Positions 56,789 through 64,000 of a stretch of 64,000 nt of DNA are shown here, piece after piece. Under the pieces are notes generated by a model. It had not been told where the DNA came from. It did not search any database and saw nothing but the letters and a program-made list of their open reading frames with translations. The DNA lies in NCBI GenBank assembly GCA_036491035.1, contig DASXCU010000091.1, positions 1 through 64,000 of the forward strand, given 5' to 3'. The first letter of the stretch is position 1; each line of letters starts with the position of its first letter. The DNA is from Galbitalea sp036491035. GTDB taxonomy: Bacteria > Actinomycetota > Actinomycetes > Actinomycetales > Microbacteriaceae. Position numbers and translations under genes: made by a program.

Positions 56789-59128
56789 TCACTCGACGAG
56801 GTCGAGCGCAGCCCGGACAATGCTGTCGGTGTCGATGCCGTGGTACCGGTAGACCGCCTCCAGGTCCCCCGCCTGACCGAAGTGGGTCACGCCAAGATTG
56901 CGCGACGGCACGCGATTGACGCCGGCCAGGAACGAGAGCGTGTGCGGGTGACCGTCCAGCACCGTGACTAGCGGCACGGCGCGCGGCGCCGGGAACACCT
57001 GGTCCAGAATCCAGTCCGGCGCCTCCCCCTGTCCCTGACGGGCCTGAAGAGCCTCGAATACGAGACCCGGGCTGGTGACGCAAATCACGTCGGCGGAAAC
57101 TCCGAGAACCGACAGGCGCTCGGCGGCAGCCAGCGCCTCCGGGATCATCGCGCCCATCGCGACGATCGCCGCCTGCGGGTTTTCGGTGGCTCGTAGCACG
57201 TAGGCACCGGCGACCACCTGGCGACGACGACGCTCGCGGGCAGCCGGGTCATCCGGAATCTGGGCGAGAGTCTGGTCGAGCGGACGGGTCGATAACCGCA
57301 GGTACGCGGACTTGCCGCCGGGGCGACCGAGCTGGCCCATCGCGGCGAGCAGGGTCCACTCCACGTCCACCACGAACGCCGGCTCGTAGCTGATGCACTC
57401 CGGCTGCTCGAGCCCGATGGACGGCGTCTTGATCGACTGGTGCGCTCCACCCTCGGGTGCGAGCGTGACGCCGGAGGGCGTGCCGACCAGGATCGACTGG
57501 CCGCCGGCGTACATCCCGAACGACCAGGGCTCGAGAGCCCGCTCGACGAAGGGGTCATAGATGGTGCCGATCGGAAACAGCGTCTCACCCCATCGACTCC
57601 AGGTCGAACCGAGCTCGCTGATCAGACTCACCAGGTTCACCTCCGCGATGCCCAGCTCGATGTGCTGGCCGGACGGCTGCTCGCGCCAGTGCATGACGGT
57701 CTCGGCGTCGTCATCGAACCAGTCGTGACGTTCCTCGGTGGACCAGACCCCAACCTTGTTGATCCAGCCGGCGAGATTGGTGCTCGAACTGACGTCGGGG
57801 CTCACGGTGACGACCCGACGCGCCGCGTCCGGCGCAACCCTGGTGAGGTCGAGCAGAGCGCGGCCGAGGGCGGCCTGTGTCGTCCCGGAACCGGTGGGAG
57901 TGTGTCCGAGATCGGTGGGCACCGGGGGCGGAGTGGCCGGCGCGATCGGCGCGCGCGCGAGTCTCGCCGCGGCACGGGATGCGACGACGCCCGCTGCAGA
58001 ATCGGGCGCGAACCGGACGAACGGCCGCTCCACGCTCTCGCCGTAGCGACGCGCGAGCTCCTCGTACTGCTCGACGCTCACGAGTGAGGAATGGTTCTGC
58101 GGATGTCCCTCGATCGGCAGCCCGTAACCCTTGATCGTGTAAGCGAGAATCACGGTCGGTCGGCTGTCGTCGATCGTGGCGAACGCCTCGCGGAGGGCCG
58201 CGACGTCGTGGCCGCCGAGGTTACGGATGGCCGCGAGCAGCGTCGCGTCGTCCACGTCCGAGCACAGCGCGGCGATCGCGTCGGCGTCGGGCGCGGTACC
58301 GGGGAGACGCATCCGCAACTCCTCCGCACCGCAGCGCAGCAGTCGCTGGTACTCGGGGTTCGTCATTTCGACGATGCGCCGCCGAAGCGCGTCGCCTCCG
58401 GGCCGCGCCATCAGCGACTCGAGCAGTCGGCCGAACTTGACGGTCAGTACCTGCCAGCCAGCCGCGTCGAAGAGTTTCTCGATCTTGCCCGCAGCGATAT
58501 TCGGAACGACGCGGTCGAGGGACTGACGGTTCAGGTCGACGATCCAGACGATCTCGCCGAGATCCTGCACGGCGGAATCCAGCACGGCCTCCCAGATCGC
58601 GCCCTCATCGAGTTCGGCGTCGCCGAGCAGCGAGTACTGGCGTCCGCGGTTGGGCGTGCCGGTGAGCGTCTCCGTGTAGCGGCGCGAGATGGCGCCCCAG
58701 ATCGGAGCCGTCGCCCCGATGCCGACCGATCCGGTCGAGTAGTCGGCGGGATCGGGATCCTTCGACCGACTGGGGTAGCTCTGGAGCCCACCGAATTCCC
58801 GGAGCGTCGTCAGGTACTTCTCGTCGAGGCCGCCGAGCAGGTAGTTGATGGAATGCAGAACCGGCGACGCGTGCGGCTTCACCGAGACCCGATCCTCGGC
58901 GCGCAGCTGCTCGAACCACAGCTCGGTCATGATCGTGACCAGCGACGCGCTGGACGCCTGGTGACCCCCGACCTTCACACCGCTCGAGTTCGGCCGCACC
59001 TTGTTGGCGTGATGGATGATCGACGTCGCGAGCCAGAGCACGCGCCGCTCGAGCTGGGTGAGAGCGGCGTCGGGGTTCCCCGAGGACGGCTGGATGTCGG
59101 ACGGGGCGGCTTCGATGAGGCTGGACAT
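56789..59128 (-). CDS. AceE/transketolase-like thiamine-diphosphate enzyme
   Basis: A 779-residue protein that resembles the homodimeric E1 of pyruvate dehydrogenase. The N-terminal part has HHANKVRPNSSGVKVGGHQASSAS; the TPP motif is LGDAELDEGAIWEAVLD, ending in WIVDLNRQSLD, with AGKIEKLFDAAGWQVLTVKFG as in AceE. The C-terminal half has HIELGIAEVNLVSLISELG and EGGAHQSIKTPSIGLEQPECISYEPAF. It is shorter than AceE near 890 residues and has no E2/E3 genes nearby, so a catabolic 2-oxoacid or acyloin substrate is likely. ATG at 59128 is chosen; an operator copy lies at 59151. Confidence 0.88.
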   Translation of the reverse strand: MSSLIEAAPSDIQPSSGNPDAALTQLERRVLWLATSIIHHANKVRPNSSGVKVGGHQASSASLVTIMTELWFEQLRAEDRVSVKPHASPVLHSINYLLGGLDEKYLTTLREFGGLQSYPSRSKDPDPADYSTGSVGIGATAPIWGAISRRYTETLTGTPNRGRQYSLLGDAELDEGAIWEAVLDSAVQDLGEIVWIVDLNRQSLDRVVPNIAAGKIEKLFDAAGWQVLTVKFGRLLESLMARPGGDALRRRIVEMTNPEYQRLLRCGAEELRMRLPGTAPDADAIAALCSDVDDATLLAAIRNLGGHDVAALREAFATIDDSRPTVILAYTIKGYGLPIEGHPQNHSSLVSVEQYEELARRYGESVERPFVRFAPDSAAGVVASRAAARLARAPIAPATPPPVPTDLGHTPTGSGTTQAALGRALLDLTRVAPDAARRVVTVSPDVSSSTNLAGWINKVGVWSTEERHDWFDDDAETVMHWREQPSGQHIELGIAEVNLVSLISELGSTWSRWGETLFPIGTIYDPFVERALEPWSFGMYAGGQSILVGTPSGVTLAPEGGAHQSIKTPSIGLEQPECISYEPAFVVDVEWTLLAAMGQLGRPGGKSAYLRLSTRPLDQTLAQIPDDPAARERRRRQVVAGAYVLRATENPQAAIVAMGAMIPEALAAAERLSVLGVSADVICVTSPGLVFEALQARQGQGEAPDWILDQVFPAPRAVPLVTVLDGHPHTLSFLAGVNRVPSRNLGVTHFGQAGDLEAVYRYHGIDTDSIVRAALDLVE

Positions 59129-59150
59129 GGGTTCTTTCGAGTGGGATGCG

Positions 59151-59159
59151 ATACGATAT
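59151..59159 (-). promoter_or_regulatory. GntR-type motif before the AceE-like gene
   Basis: The minus strand reads ATATCGTAT here, in an AT-rich stretch 23 nt before the start codon. The site would overlap the promoter region. Confidence 0.55.
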
Positions 59160-59199
59160 ATTCTTCGATAGCAGTCAATCCATCCGAGCACTCGCCGCA

Positions 59200-59232
59200 C
59201 AGTTGCGCAACTGAACGGCGTTGGATTGCGCA
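59200..59232. promoter_or_regulatory. Lrp/AsnC-type operator candidates
   Basis: CAGTTGCGCAACTG (59200-59213) is a perfect 14-bp palindrome, and a second TTGCGCA occurs at 59226-59232. Both lie between the AceE-like gene and the divergent Lrp gene, where an autoregulating Lrp protein would bind. Confidence 0.65.
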
Positions 59233-59277
59233 GAATGTTCAACGGGGTTCAGCGAGGATCTCCGGAAGGTGATCACA

Positions 59278-59766
59278 ATGGACAGTCCGCACACCGTCGA
59301 CGAGATCGACCGCACCCTGCTTTCCGCCTTGATCGAGCATCCGGACGCGACCAACCTCGCCCTATCCGAGTCGACGGGTCTGGCCCGGAATACCATTCGC
59401 GCGCGGATAGCCCGCTACGCCCACGAAAACATCCTGCGATCGTTCGAACGACGCATCAATCCCACGTTTCTCGGCTTTCCGCTGACCGCATTCCTGATCA
59501 CGACGGTCACTCAACGCCGACTCGCCGACGTGGCGAAGACGCTGGGCGAGATCCCCGAGGTGCTCCAGGTGTTTGGCCTGTCCGGCGTCACCGACCTGCT
59601 CGTACAGGTGGTGGCGCGAGATGCGAACGACCTCTACAAGATCGCCGGGCAGGTGCTGGCCATCGACGGCGTGAAGCGAACCAACACCGGGCTCGTCATG
59701 GGCGAGCTCGTTCCCTACCGCACCGCCCAACTCGTGGCTGCGCAAGCGAGAGGCGGCACAGAGTGA
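59278..59766 (+). CDS. Lrp/AsnC family transcriptional regulator
   Basis: A 162-residue regulator. The HTH is DEIDRTLLSALIEHPDATNLALSESTGLARNTIRARIARY and the RAM ligand domain follows (ITTVTQRRLADVAKTLGEIPEVLQVFGLSGVTDLLVQVV). ATG at 59278 has GGAAGG 6-7 nt upstream; a longer start at 59221 would include the operator-like repeat. It is divergent from the AceE-like gene and overlaps the SDR gene (GTGA), so it may control both. Lrp proteins sense amino or other organic acids. Confidence 0.94.
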   Translation: MDSPHTVDEIDRTLLSALIEHPDATNLALSESTGLARNTIRARIARYAHENILRSFERRINPTFLGFPLTAFLITTVTQRRLADVAKTLGEIPEVLQVFGLSGVTDLLVQVVARDANDLYKIAGQVLAIDGVKRTNTGLVMGELVPYRTAQLVAAQARGGTE

Positions 59767-60512
59767 AACTCACCGGCAACACGATCCTGATTACGGGCGG
59801 TGGATCGGGGATCGGTCGCGGCCTGGCCGAGGCGCTCCTCGCCCGCGGCAACGAGGTCATCATCGCCGACCGCGATCGCGACGCGATGGCGGAGGTCGTC
59901 GGCGCGAACCCCGGGATGCATTCCGTCCACCTGGATGTGTCGGATGCCGAGAGTATCTCCACGGTTGTTCCGCAATTGTTGAGCGAGCATCCGACGCTGA
60001 ACGTCCTGTTCAACAACGCCGGGATCATGTTCGCGGACGACCCGACGGCGCCCATCGATGACGATCGGCTCACCTCCATCGTCGCGGTCAACCTCCTCGC
60101 GCCCATCCGCCTGATCTCCGCGTTCATCGACCACTTCAGCGCGCAGGAGTCCGCGACGATTGCCGTCACGTCGTCGATGCTGGGCTACGCGCCCCTGGCC
60201 TCGTCGTCGATGTACTCGGCCACGAAGGCCGCCGTGCACTCCTACGTGCTGTCGCTGCGCTACGCCCTGGCCGAGTCATCGGTCGCGGTACTCGAGATCG
60301 CCCCGCCGTACACCAGAACCGGTCTCATGGAGGTGAATCTCGTCGACCCGCGAACAATGCCGCTCGACGAGTTCCTGGCCGAGACGCTCGCGGTGCTCGA
60401 AACGGACGAGATCGAGATCCTGGTTCCCCGCGCCCGCGCACGCGCCGATGAGCAGCGGCCGAACGAAGTCGAGACCACACGACGGTTCAACGACATGATG
60501 CGTGGGATCTAG
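59763..60512 (+). CDS. Short-chain dehydrogenase/reductase (DltE-like)
   Basis: A 249-residue classical SDR. The cofactor motif is ILITGGGSGIGRGLAEAL, NNAGIM follows, and the catalytic Ser and YxxxK are in SSMLGYAPLASSSMYSATKAA. The C-terminal EIAPPYTRTGLMEV fits the DltE-like group. GTG at 59763 overlaps the Lrp stop. Substrate unknown; with the aldehyde and alcohol dehydrogenases nearby it may oxidise or reduce an intermediate. It converges with the aldehyde dehydrogenase by 4 nt. Confidence 0.93.
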   Translation: MKLTGNTILITGGGSGIGRGLAEALLARGNEVIIADRDRDAMAEVVGANPGMHSVHLDVSDAESISTVVPQLLSEHPTLNVLFNNAGIMFADDPTAPIDDDRLTSIVAVNLLAPIRLISAFIDHFSAQESATIAVTSSMLGYAPLASSSMYSATKAAVHSYVLSLRYALAESSVAVLEIAPPYTRTGLMEVNLVDPRTMPLDEFLAETLAVLETDEIEILVPRARARADEQRPNEVETTRRFNDMMRGI

Positions 60513-61966
60513 AACGGATACTGGCCGGGAAGGCTGCTCACGGTCGTCAGGCGCAACTCGGTAAAGTCCTCGATCGCGTAGTAGCCGGATCGACCCCATC
60601 CGCTGTCCTTGACGCCACCCACGGGCAGGGACGCCTCGCTCGCCATGGTGGGGGCGTTTACGTGAACGATACCGCTGTCGAATCGGCTTGCGAGATCCAG
60701 GCCGCGAGCGCGATCCCTCGTCATGATGGAGGCGGTCAGCCCGTACGGCGTGTCCTGGGCGTCGCGCAGCGCGTTCTCGACGTCCTCGAACGCCTCGACG
60801 ACCAGGAGCGGACCGAAGGTCTCGTCTGCGCCCGTCGTGCAGATCGCGTCAGAGGGAACGTGGGTGAGGATGGTGGGCGGATAGAGCAGACCGTCAGCAA
60901 CTCCACCGGTAACCAGCGTCGCTCCGCGATCGAGCGCGTCCTTCACCCGCTCCTCGATCTGCTCCACGGCCCGTTCGTTGATGAGGGGTCCGACGATGAC
61001 AGTCGGATCGCTCGGGTCGCCGACCTTGAGGGTCTTCACGCGCTCCGCGAGACGAGAAACAAACTCGTCATGGATCGACCGGTCGACGTAGACCTTTCGA
61101 GCGTTCATGCAGACCTGGCCCTGGTGCAGGAACGCGCCGAACGTCACGGCCCTGACGGACTCCTCGATGTCGGCGTCGTCCAGGATGAGGACGGGATTGA
61201 ATCCGCCGAGCTCCAGCACCATCCGCTTGAGGGTGCGGCCGGCCTGCTCGCCGAGGATTCGGGCGGTCCTGTCAGACCCGGTGAAGTTGATGCACCGCAC
61301 GGCCGGACTCGAGAAGAAGACATCCGAAATGGCGGCGGCCTCCCCCGGCGCGTGGGTAATCACGTTGACCGTGCCGGCGGGGAATCCCGCCTCTTCGAGG
61401 ATCTCGGCGTGGACGAGTCCCGCCGATCGTGGCGCGAGCTCCGACGGTTTGATAACGGTGGTGTTCCCGAACGCCAGGGGCAACAGGAAGGTTCGCCAGG
61501 CGAGATAGAAGGCACCGTTCCACGGCGTGAAACCGGCAACGACGCCGAGTGGCTTCCGAGTGACGGTCGCCGTGCGACCGGGGATGTCGCTTCGCAACAC
61601 ATCGCCCGTGGGCAGGTAGCCCCAGCCCGCCGCCTGGCGCAGCATCGCGGCCGACAGCCGGATCTGCCACGACGCGAAGGCTCTGCTTGCCCCGCCCTCG
61701 ACAGCCATCAACCGGACCAGCTCCTCGGTGCGACGCTCGACGATGTCGGCCGCATCGAGGAACAGCTTCTGGCGAGCGCCTGGGCCGAGGGCTGCCCAGG
61801 AGGGGAAGGCCGCCGCCGCCGCCGCGACCGCGGCCTCAGCCTCCGCGGCACCACCGGCAGCGGCATCGGAAACGACGTCGCCGTTTAACGGATTGGTCAC
61901 GGGGAATGTGCGTCCGCCGGGCTCCGTCCACTCGCCGTTGATGAAGTGGGAGGTAGCGATGGTCAT
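60509..61966 (-). CDS. Aldehyde dehydrogenase (vanillin/benzaldehyde type)
   Basis: A 485-residue NAD(P) enzyme. The active-site Cys is in HQGQVCMNARKVYVD, the general-base Glu in MVLELGGFNPVLIL, and the NAD motif in INFTGSDRTARILGE. The GVVAGFTPWNGAFYLAWR stretch and overall pattern recall vanillin and salicylaldehyde dehydrogenases. It would turn an aromatic aldehyde into the acid that the amidohydrolase-type decarboxylase could use. ATG at 61966 follows the decarboxylase gene by 14 nt, in one operon. Confidence 0.94.
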   Translation of the reverse strand: MTIATSHFINGEWTEPGGRTFPVTNPLNGDVVSDAAAGGAAEAEAAVAAAAAAFPSWAALGPGARQKLFLDAADIVERRTEELVRLMAVEGGASRAFASWQIRLSAAMLRQAAGWGYLPTGDVLRSDIPGRTATVTRKPLGVVAGFTPWNGAFYLAWRTFLLPLAFGNTTVIKPSELAPRSAGLVHAEILEEAGFPAGTVNVITHAPGEAAAISDVFFSSPAVRCINFTGSDRTARILGEQAGRTLKRMVLELGGFNPVLILDDADIEESVRAVTFGAFLHQGQVCMNARKVYVDRSIHDEFVSRLAERVKTLKVGDPSDPTVIVGPLINERAVEQIEERVKDALDRGATLVTGGVADGLLYPPTILTHVPSDAICTTGADETFGPLLVVEAFEDVENALRDAQDTPYGLTASIMTRDRARGLDLASRFDSGIVHVNAPTMASEASLPVGGVKDSGWGRSGYYAIEDFTELRLTTVSSLPGQYPF

Positions 61967-61980
61967 TTTTCGTCCTTTGC

Positions 61981-62934
61981 TCAGATGCCCAGGAGCGATT
62001 CGGCGTTACCGTGCGCGATCTTCTCGCGATCGTCGTCGCTCACCGGTGCCGTCTTCAGATAGTCGGTCGCTCGCTTGCTGTTGGCGAACGGATGATCGAC
62101 CGAGAACAGCACGTGGTCGACACCGAATGTCACGAGCGCGCATGCGAGTGGCGCGTCGTAGTTGTAACCCGAGGTCGTCAGATGGAGGTTTTCCCGGAGC
62201 GTCGTTGCGATCGACCGGGAGTGTCCCCTCACGACCGGGTTGAGCATCTCCTCGATCCGATCGATGTGGAACGGGAGCCCCTCGCCCATGTGACCCACGA
62301 CCACCTTCAGCTTCGGCAGTTCCTCGAAAACGCCTGCCGCGACCATTCGCAGCACGTGCATTCCGCACTCGGAGTGCCAGCCCCATCCGGATGTCGAAAG
62401 GCACGCGGCCACCTCGGGCGCAAGACCCGAGTAGTAGACATCGGCAACCAGCGACGGCGGAGGTGCGGGGTGGAGATAGATCGGCACATTCAATCGCTCG
62501 GCGGCCGCGAGGATGGGTCGCACGGATGGATCGTCGAGAAACACCCCGCGGGTCTGGCCATGGATCATCGCGCCGAGAAACTCCAGCTCCTCGACGCCGC
62601 GGGTGAGCTCGTCGACGGCGGCACCGGGATCCGTCATGGGCAGCGCCGCGAACGCACGGAACCGGTCCGGGTGGCTCGAAACTGTCGCCGCCAGGCGATC
62701 GTTGATCTGCCGATGAACGGGTACCGCTCGCGACGGTTCTAGATCCTGGACGAAGTAGCTGAGCGCCGAGAGCACCTGAACGTCGATACCGGCATCGTCC
62801 ATGACCTTCAGTCGGCCCGCACCAACGTCGTCGAGATCCGCCGCTTTCTTGCCCGCGCGCAACCCGAGATCGACGCCTGCGGCTTCGACAATGTCGCGGG
62901 GCAGCATGTGCTCCTCGATGGCGATGACCTTCAT
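61981..62934 (-). CDS. Amidohydrolase-2 family decarboxylase (ACMSD/LigW-like)
   Basis: A 317-residue TIM-barrel enzyme of the group that removes CO2 from aromatic or muconate acids. It begins MKVIAIEEHML (ExH metal site), has NVPIYLHPAPPP (His), VVGHMGEGLPFHIDRI (His) and VDHVLFSVDHPF (Asp), as in gamma-resorcylate and 5-carboxyvanillate decarboxylases. The exact acid is unknown. The ATG at 62934 has GGGAGAG 4 nt upstream. It precedes the aldehyde dehydrogenase, and a shared-motif operator lies at 62970. Confidence 0.92.
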   Translation of the reverse strand: MKVIAIEEHMLPRDIVEAAGVDLGLRAGKKAADLDDVGAGRLKVMDDAGIDVQVLSALSYFVQDLEPSRAVPVHRQINDRLAATVSSHPDRFRAFAALPMTDPGAAVDELTRGVEELEFLGAMIHGQTRGVFLDDPSVRPILAAAERLNVPIYLHPAPPPSLVADVYYSGLAPEVAACLSTSGWGWHSECGMHVLRMVAAGVFEELPKLKVVVGHMGEGLPFHIDRIEEMLNPVVRGHSRSIATTLRENLHLTTSGYNYDAPLACALVTFGVDHVLFSVDHPFANSKRATDYLKTAPVSDDDREKIAHGNAESLLGI

Positions 62935-62969
62935 CGAACTCTCCCGTCGCGGCGTCGTCACCGCGGAAT

Positions 62970-62978
62970 ATACGATAT
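62970..62978 (-). promoter_or_regulatory. GntR-type motif before the decarboxylase-aldehyde dehydrogenase operon
   Basis: The minus strand reads ATATCGTAT within AGATATCGTATATTC, 36 nt before the decarboxylase start and 14 nt after the stop of the alcohol dehydrogenase gene. Confidence 0.6.
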
Positions 62979-62991
62979 CTCGTCTTCGGGG

Positions 62992-64000
62992 TTACGTTCG
63001 CGGATCGACGTGCATCTTGGGTCCGCGCCCGGCCCCGGTCACCCGGTCACCCCCGAGGATTCCGCCGACCCCGTCCAGTCCCACGGTCGCCGCAACGAGC
63101 GGCCGTGGGTCGACGGCGCCCGACGCGTAGAGCTCGATCGTTCCGGCGAGGCCGGGCGAGGCACTCAGGATGCCGACCGCCGTCACATCCTTCAGCGCCA
63201 TCGTGCGCGTATCGATCCGGCTTGGACTGCCCGCGAGGCCGACATAGACGACCCGCTTCGCCGGCTCCACTAGCTCGAGTGCCTGAGCCGGCAACGCGGG
63301 TGCGTTCGAGGCATCGATCACCGCATCCCACGGCAGGTCGGGCACGTCGTCCTCGGCCCACGCACCGTCGAATCCGACCGATCGGGCGAACTCCAGCGAT
63401 CGCGAGGACCTACCCATCAGGTGTACCTCGGCACCCTGCGATCGCGCGATCAGGCCAGCGAGCAGCCCGATCGTGCCGGGCCCGAGGATGAGCAGCCGAT
63501 CGCCGTCCGACAGGTTCGCGCCCTGCACCGCTCGAAGCGCGTTGCCGCCCGGCTCGACCAGCGCGCCGAGGGTGTCGTCCACAGAGTCAGGGAGGGCGTG
63601 CAGGGCCGACACCGGCATCGCGAGCTGCTCGGCGAGCGCGCCAAGGAATCCGCCACGGATACCGACCTCGTAGCGGAACTCGCAGACGTGCTGGTTGCCC
63701 TGCCGGCACCGGCGGCAGGTTCCGCAGCCGAGCATCGTGTCGCCGGTCACGCGCCGCCCGATCCACGCGGTGTCCACTCCGTCGCCGACGGCGGTCACGG
63801 TCCCCATCCACTCGTGGCCGAGGCGCATCGGGAACTCGGCGAAGCCGTCGTGCAGGTACTGCATCTCGCCGGTGTAGAACTCCACGTCGGTGCCGCAGAC
63901 TCCCACGCGCTGCACGTCGATCACGACGCTCCCCGGCGTCGCGATGGGGGCAGCGACATCCTGCACCTCGAACTGGCGCGGGCCGGTGAGTACGAACGCG
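62992..64000 (-). CDS. Zinc-dependent alcohol dehydrogenase, MDR family (5' end outside window)
   Basis: At least 336 residues. Catalytic zinc ligands are in VGVCGTDVEFYTG (Cys) and LGHEWMGTVTAVGDGV (His, Glu). The structural zinc site is LGCGTCRRCRQGNQHVCEF with four Cys, and the NAD motif is LLILGPGTIGLLAGLIA. The frame is open to the right edge, reading AFVLTGPRQFEVQDVA upstream of the first internal Met, so the true start is one or a few codons beyond the window. It likely makes the aldehyde used by the nearby dehydrogenase, or acts on another polyol; substrate unknown. Confidence 0.94.
   Translation of the reverse strand, partial: AFVLTGPRQFEVQDVAAPIATPGSVVIDVQRVGVCGTDVEFYTGEMQYLHDGFAEFPMRLGHEWMGTVTAVGDGVDTAWIGRRVTGDTMLGCGTCRRCRQGNQHVCEFRYEVGIRGGFLGALAEQLAMPVSALHALPDSVDDTLGALVEPGGNALRAVQGANLSDGDRLLILGPGTIGLLAGLIARSQGAEVHLMGRSSRSLEFARSVGFDGAWAEDDVPDLPWDAVIDASNAPALPAQALELVEPAKRVVYVGLAGSPSRIDTRTMALKDVTAVGILSASPGLAGTIELYASGAVDPRPLVAATVGLDGVGGILGGDRVTGAGRGPKMHVDPRT

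Overview
The window is high-GC chromosomal DNA from a Gram-positive actinobacterium, most likely a member of the Microbacteriaceae. This is an inference from the menaquinone-only quinone pathway, the ResB/CcsB/CcdA cytochrome c maturation genes, an FprA-type ferredoxin reductase, a 32-residue bS22 ribosomal protein next to a BldC-like HTH gene and proC, and the GTG/TTG starts. Coding density is about 93 percent. Apart from one tRNA-Tyr there are no RNA operons, no CRISPR array and no prophage.

Layout. 1-8.2 kb: the N-terminal part of a DHA2 drug efflux pump (its C-terminal end lies beyond the left edge), a GNAT enzyme, a structured small-RNA candidate, two lipoproteins, a DoxX protein, an IS481-type insertion sequence with a 15-bp target duplication at the 3' end of tRNA-Tyr, YajQ and cardiolipin synthase. 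8.2-28.5 kb: a respiratory supercluster with a polyprenyl diphosphate synthase, menG, menF, menD, menA, menE, menB and menC, then ccsB, resB, ccdA and a TlpA-like thioredoxin, plus an FNR-TPR-MMPL operon and PPK2. 28.5-42.3 kb: housekeeping genes (aspS, bS22, proC, tadA, upp), a CDF metal exporter, a TetR/NAD-binding pair, a Cys-rich leader peptide in front of a winged-helix regulator, a MarR gene and the pseudouridine salvage pair psuK/psuG. 42.3-46.3 kb: a secreted Asn/Ser/Gly-rich protein and two divergent DNA glycosylases (Nei-like, AlkZ-like). 46.3-64 kb: a catabolic and regulatory region with LLM oxidoreductase/MarR, then a probable aromatic ring-cleavage locus: GntR regulator, flavin hydroxylase, VOC extradiol-type dioxygenase, FAH-family hydrolase, CoA-transferase A/B, alpha/beta hydrolase, an AceE-like thiamine-diphosphate enzyme, Lrp regulator, SDR, aldehyde dehydrogenase, a decarboxylase-type amidohydrolase and a zinc alcohol dehydrogenase (its 5' end is cut by the right edge).

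Three patterns tie the window together. First, at least 24 genes have a TANNNT-type -10 hexamer 6-8 nt before the start codon, usually exactly 6, so their mRNAs should be leaderless; most operon-internal genes and most of the 46-64 kb region use Shine-Dalgarno sequences or stop/start overlaps instead. Second, five promoters of the catabolic region share a 9-bp element close to ATATCGTAT, which defines a candidate GntR regulon that also takes in an NmrA-HIT-amidohydrolase operon. Third, several non-coding structures are not explained by the genes: an sRNA-like terminator RNA at 2.8 kb, a structured low-GC gap at 38.8 kb with a duplicated hairpin, and a folded leader before the secreted protein at 42.5 kb.

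All calls were made by reading the sequence. No database search was run, so family assignments rest on recognised motifs and on gene context.
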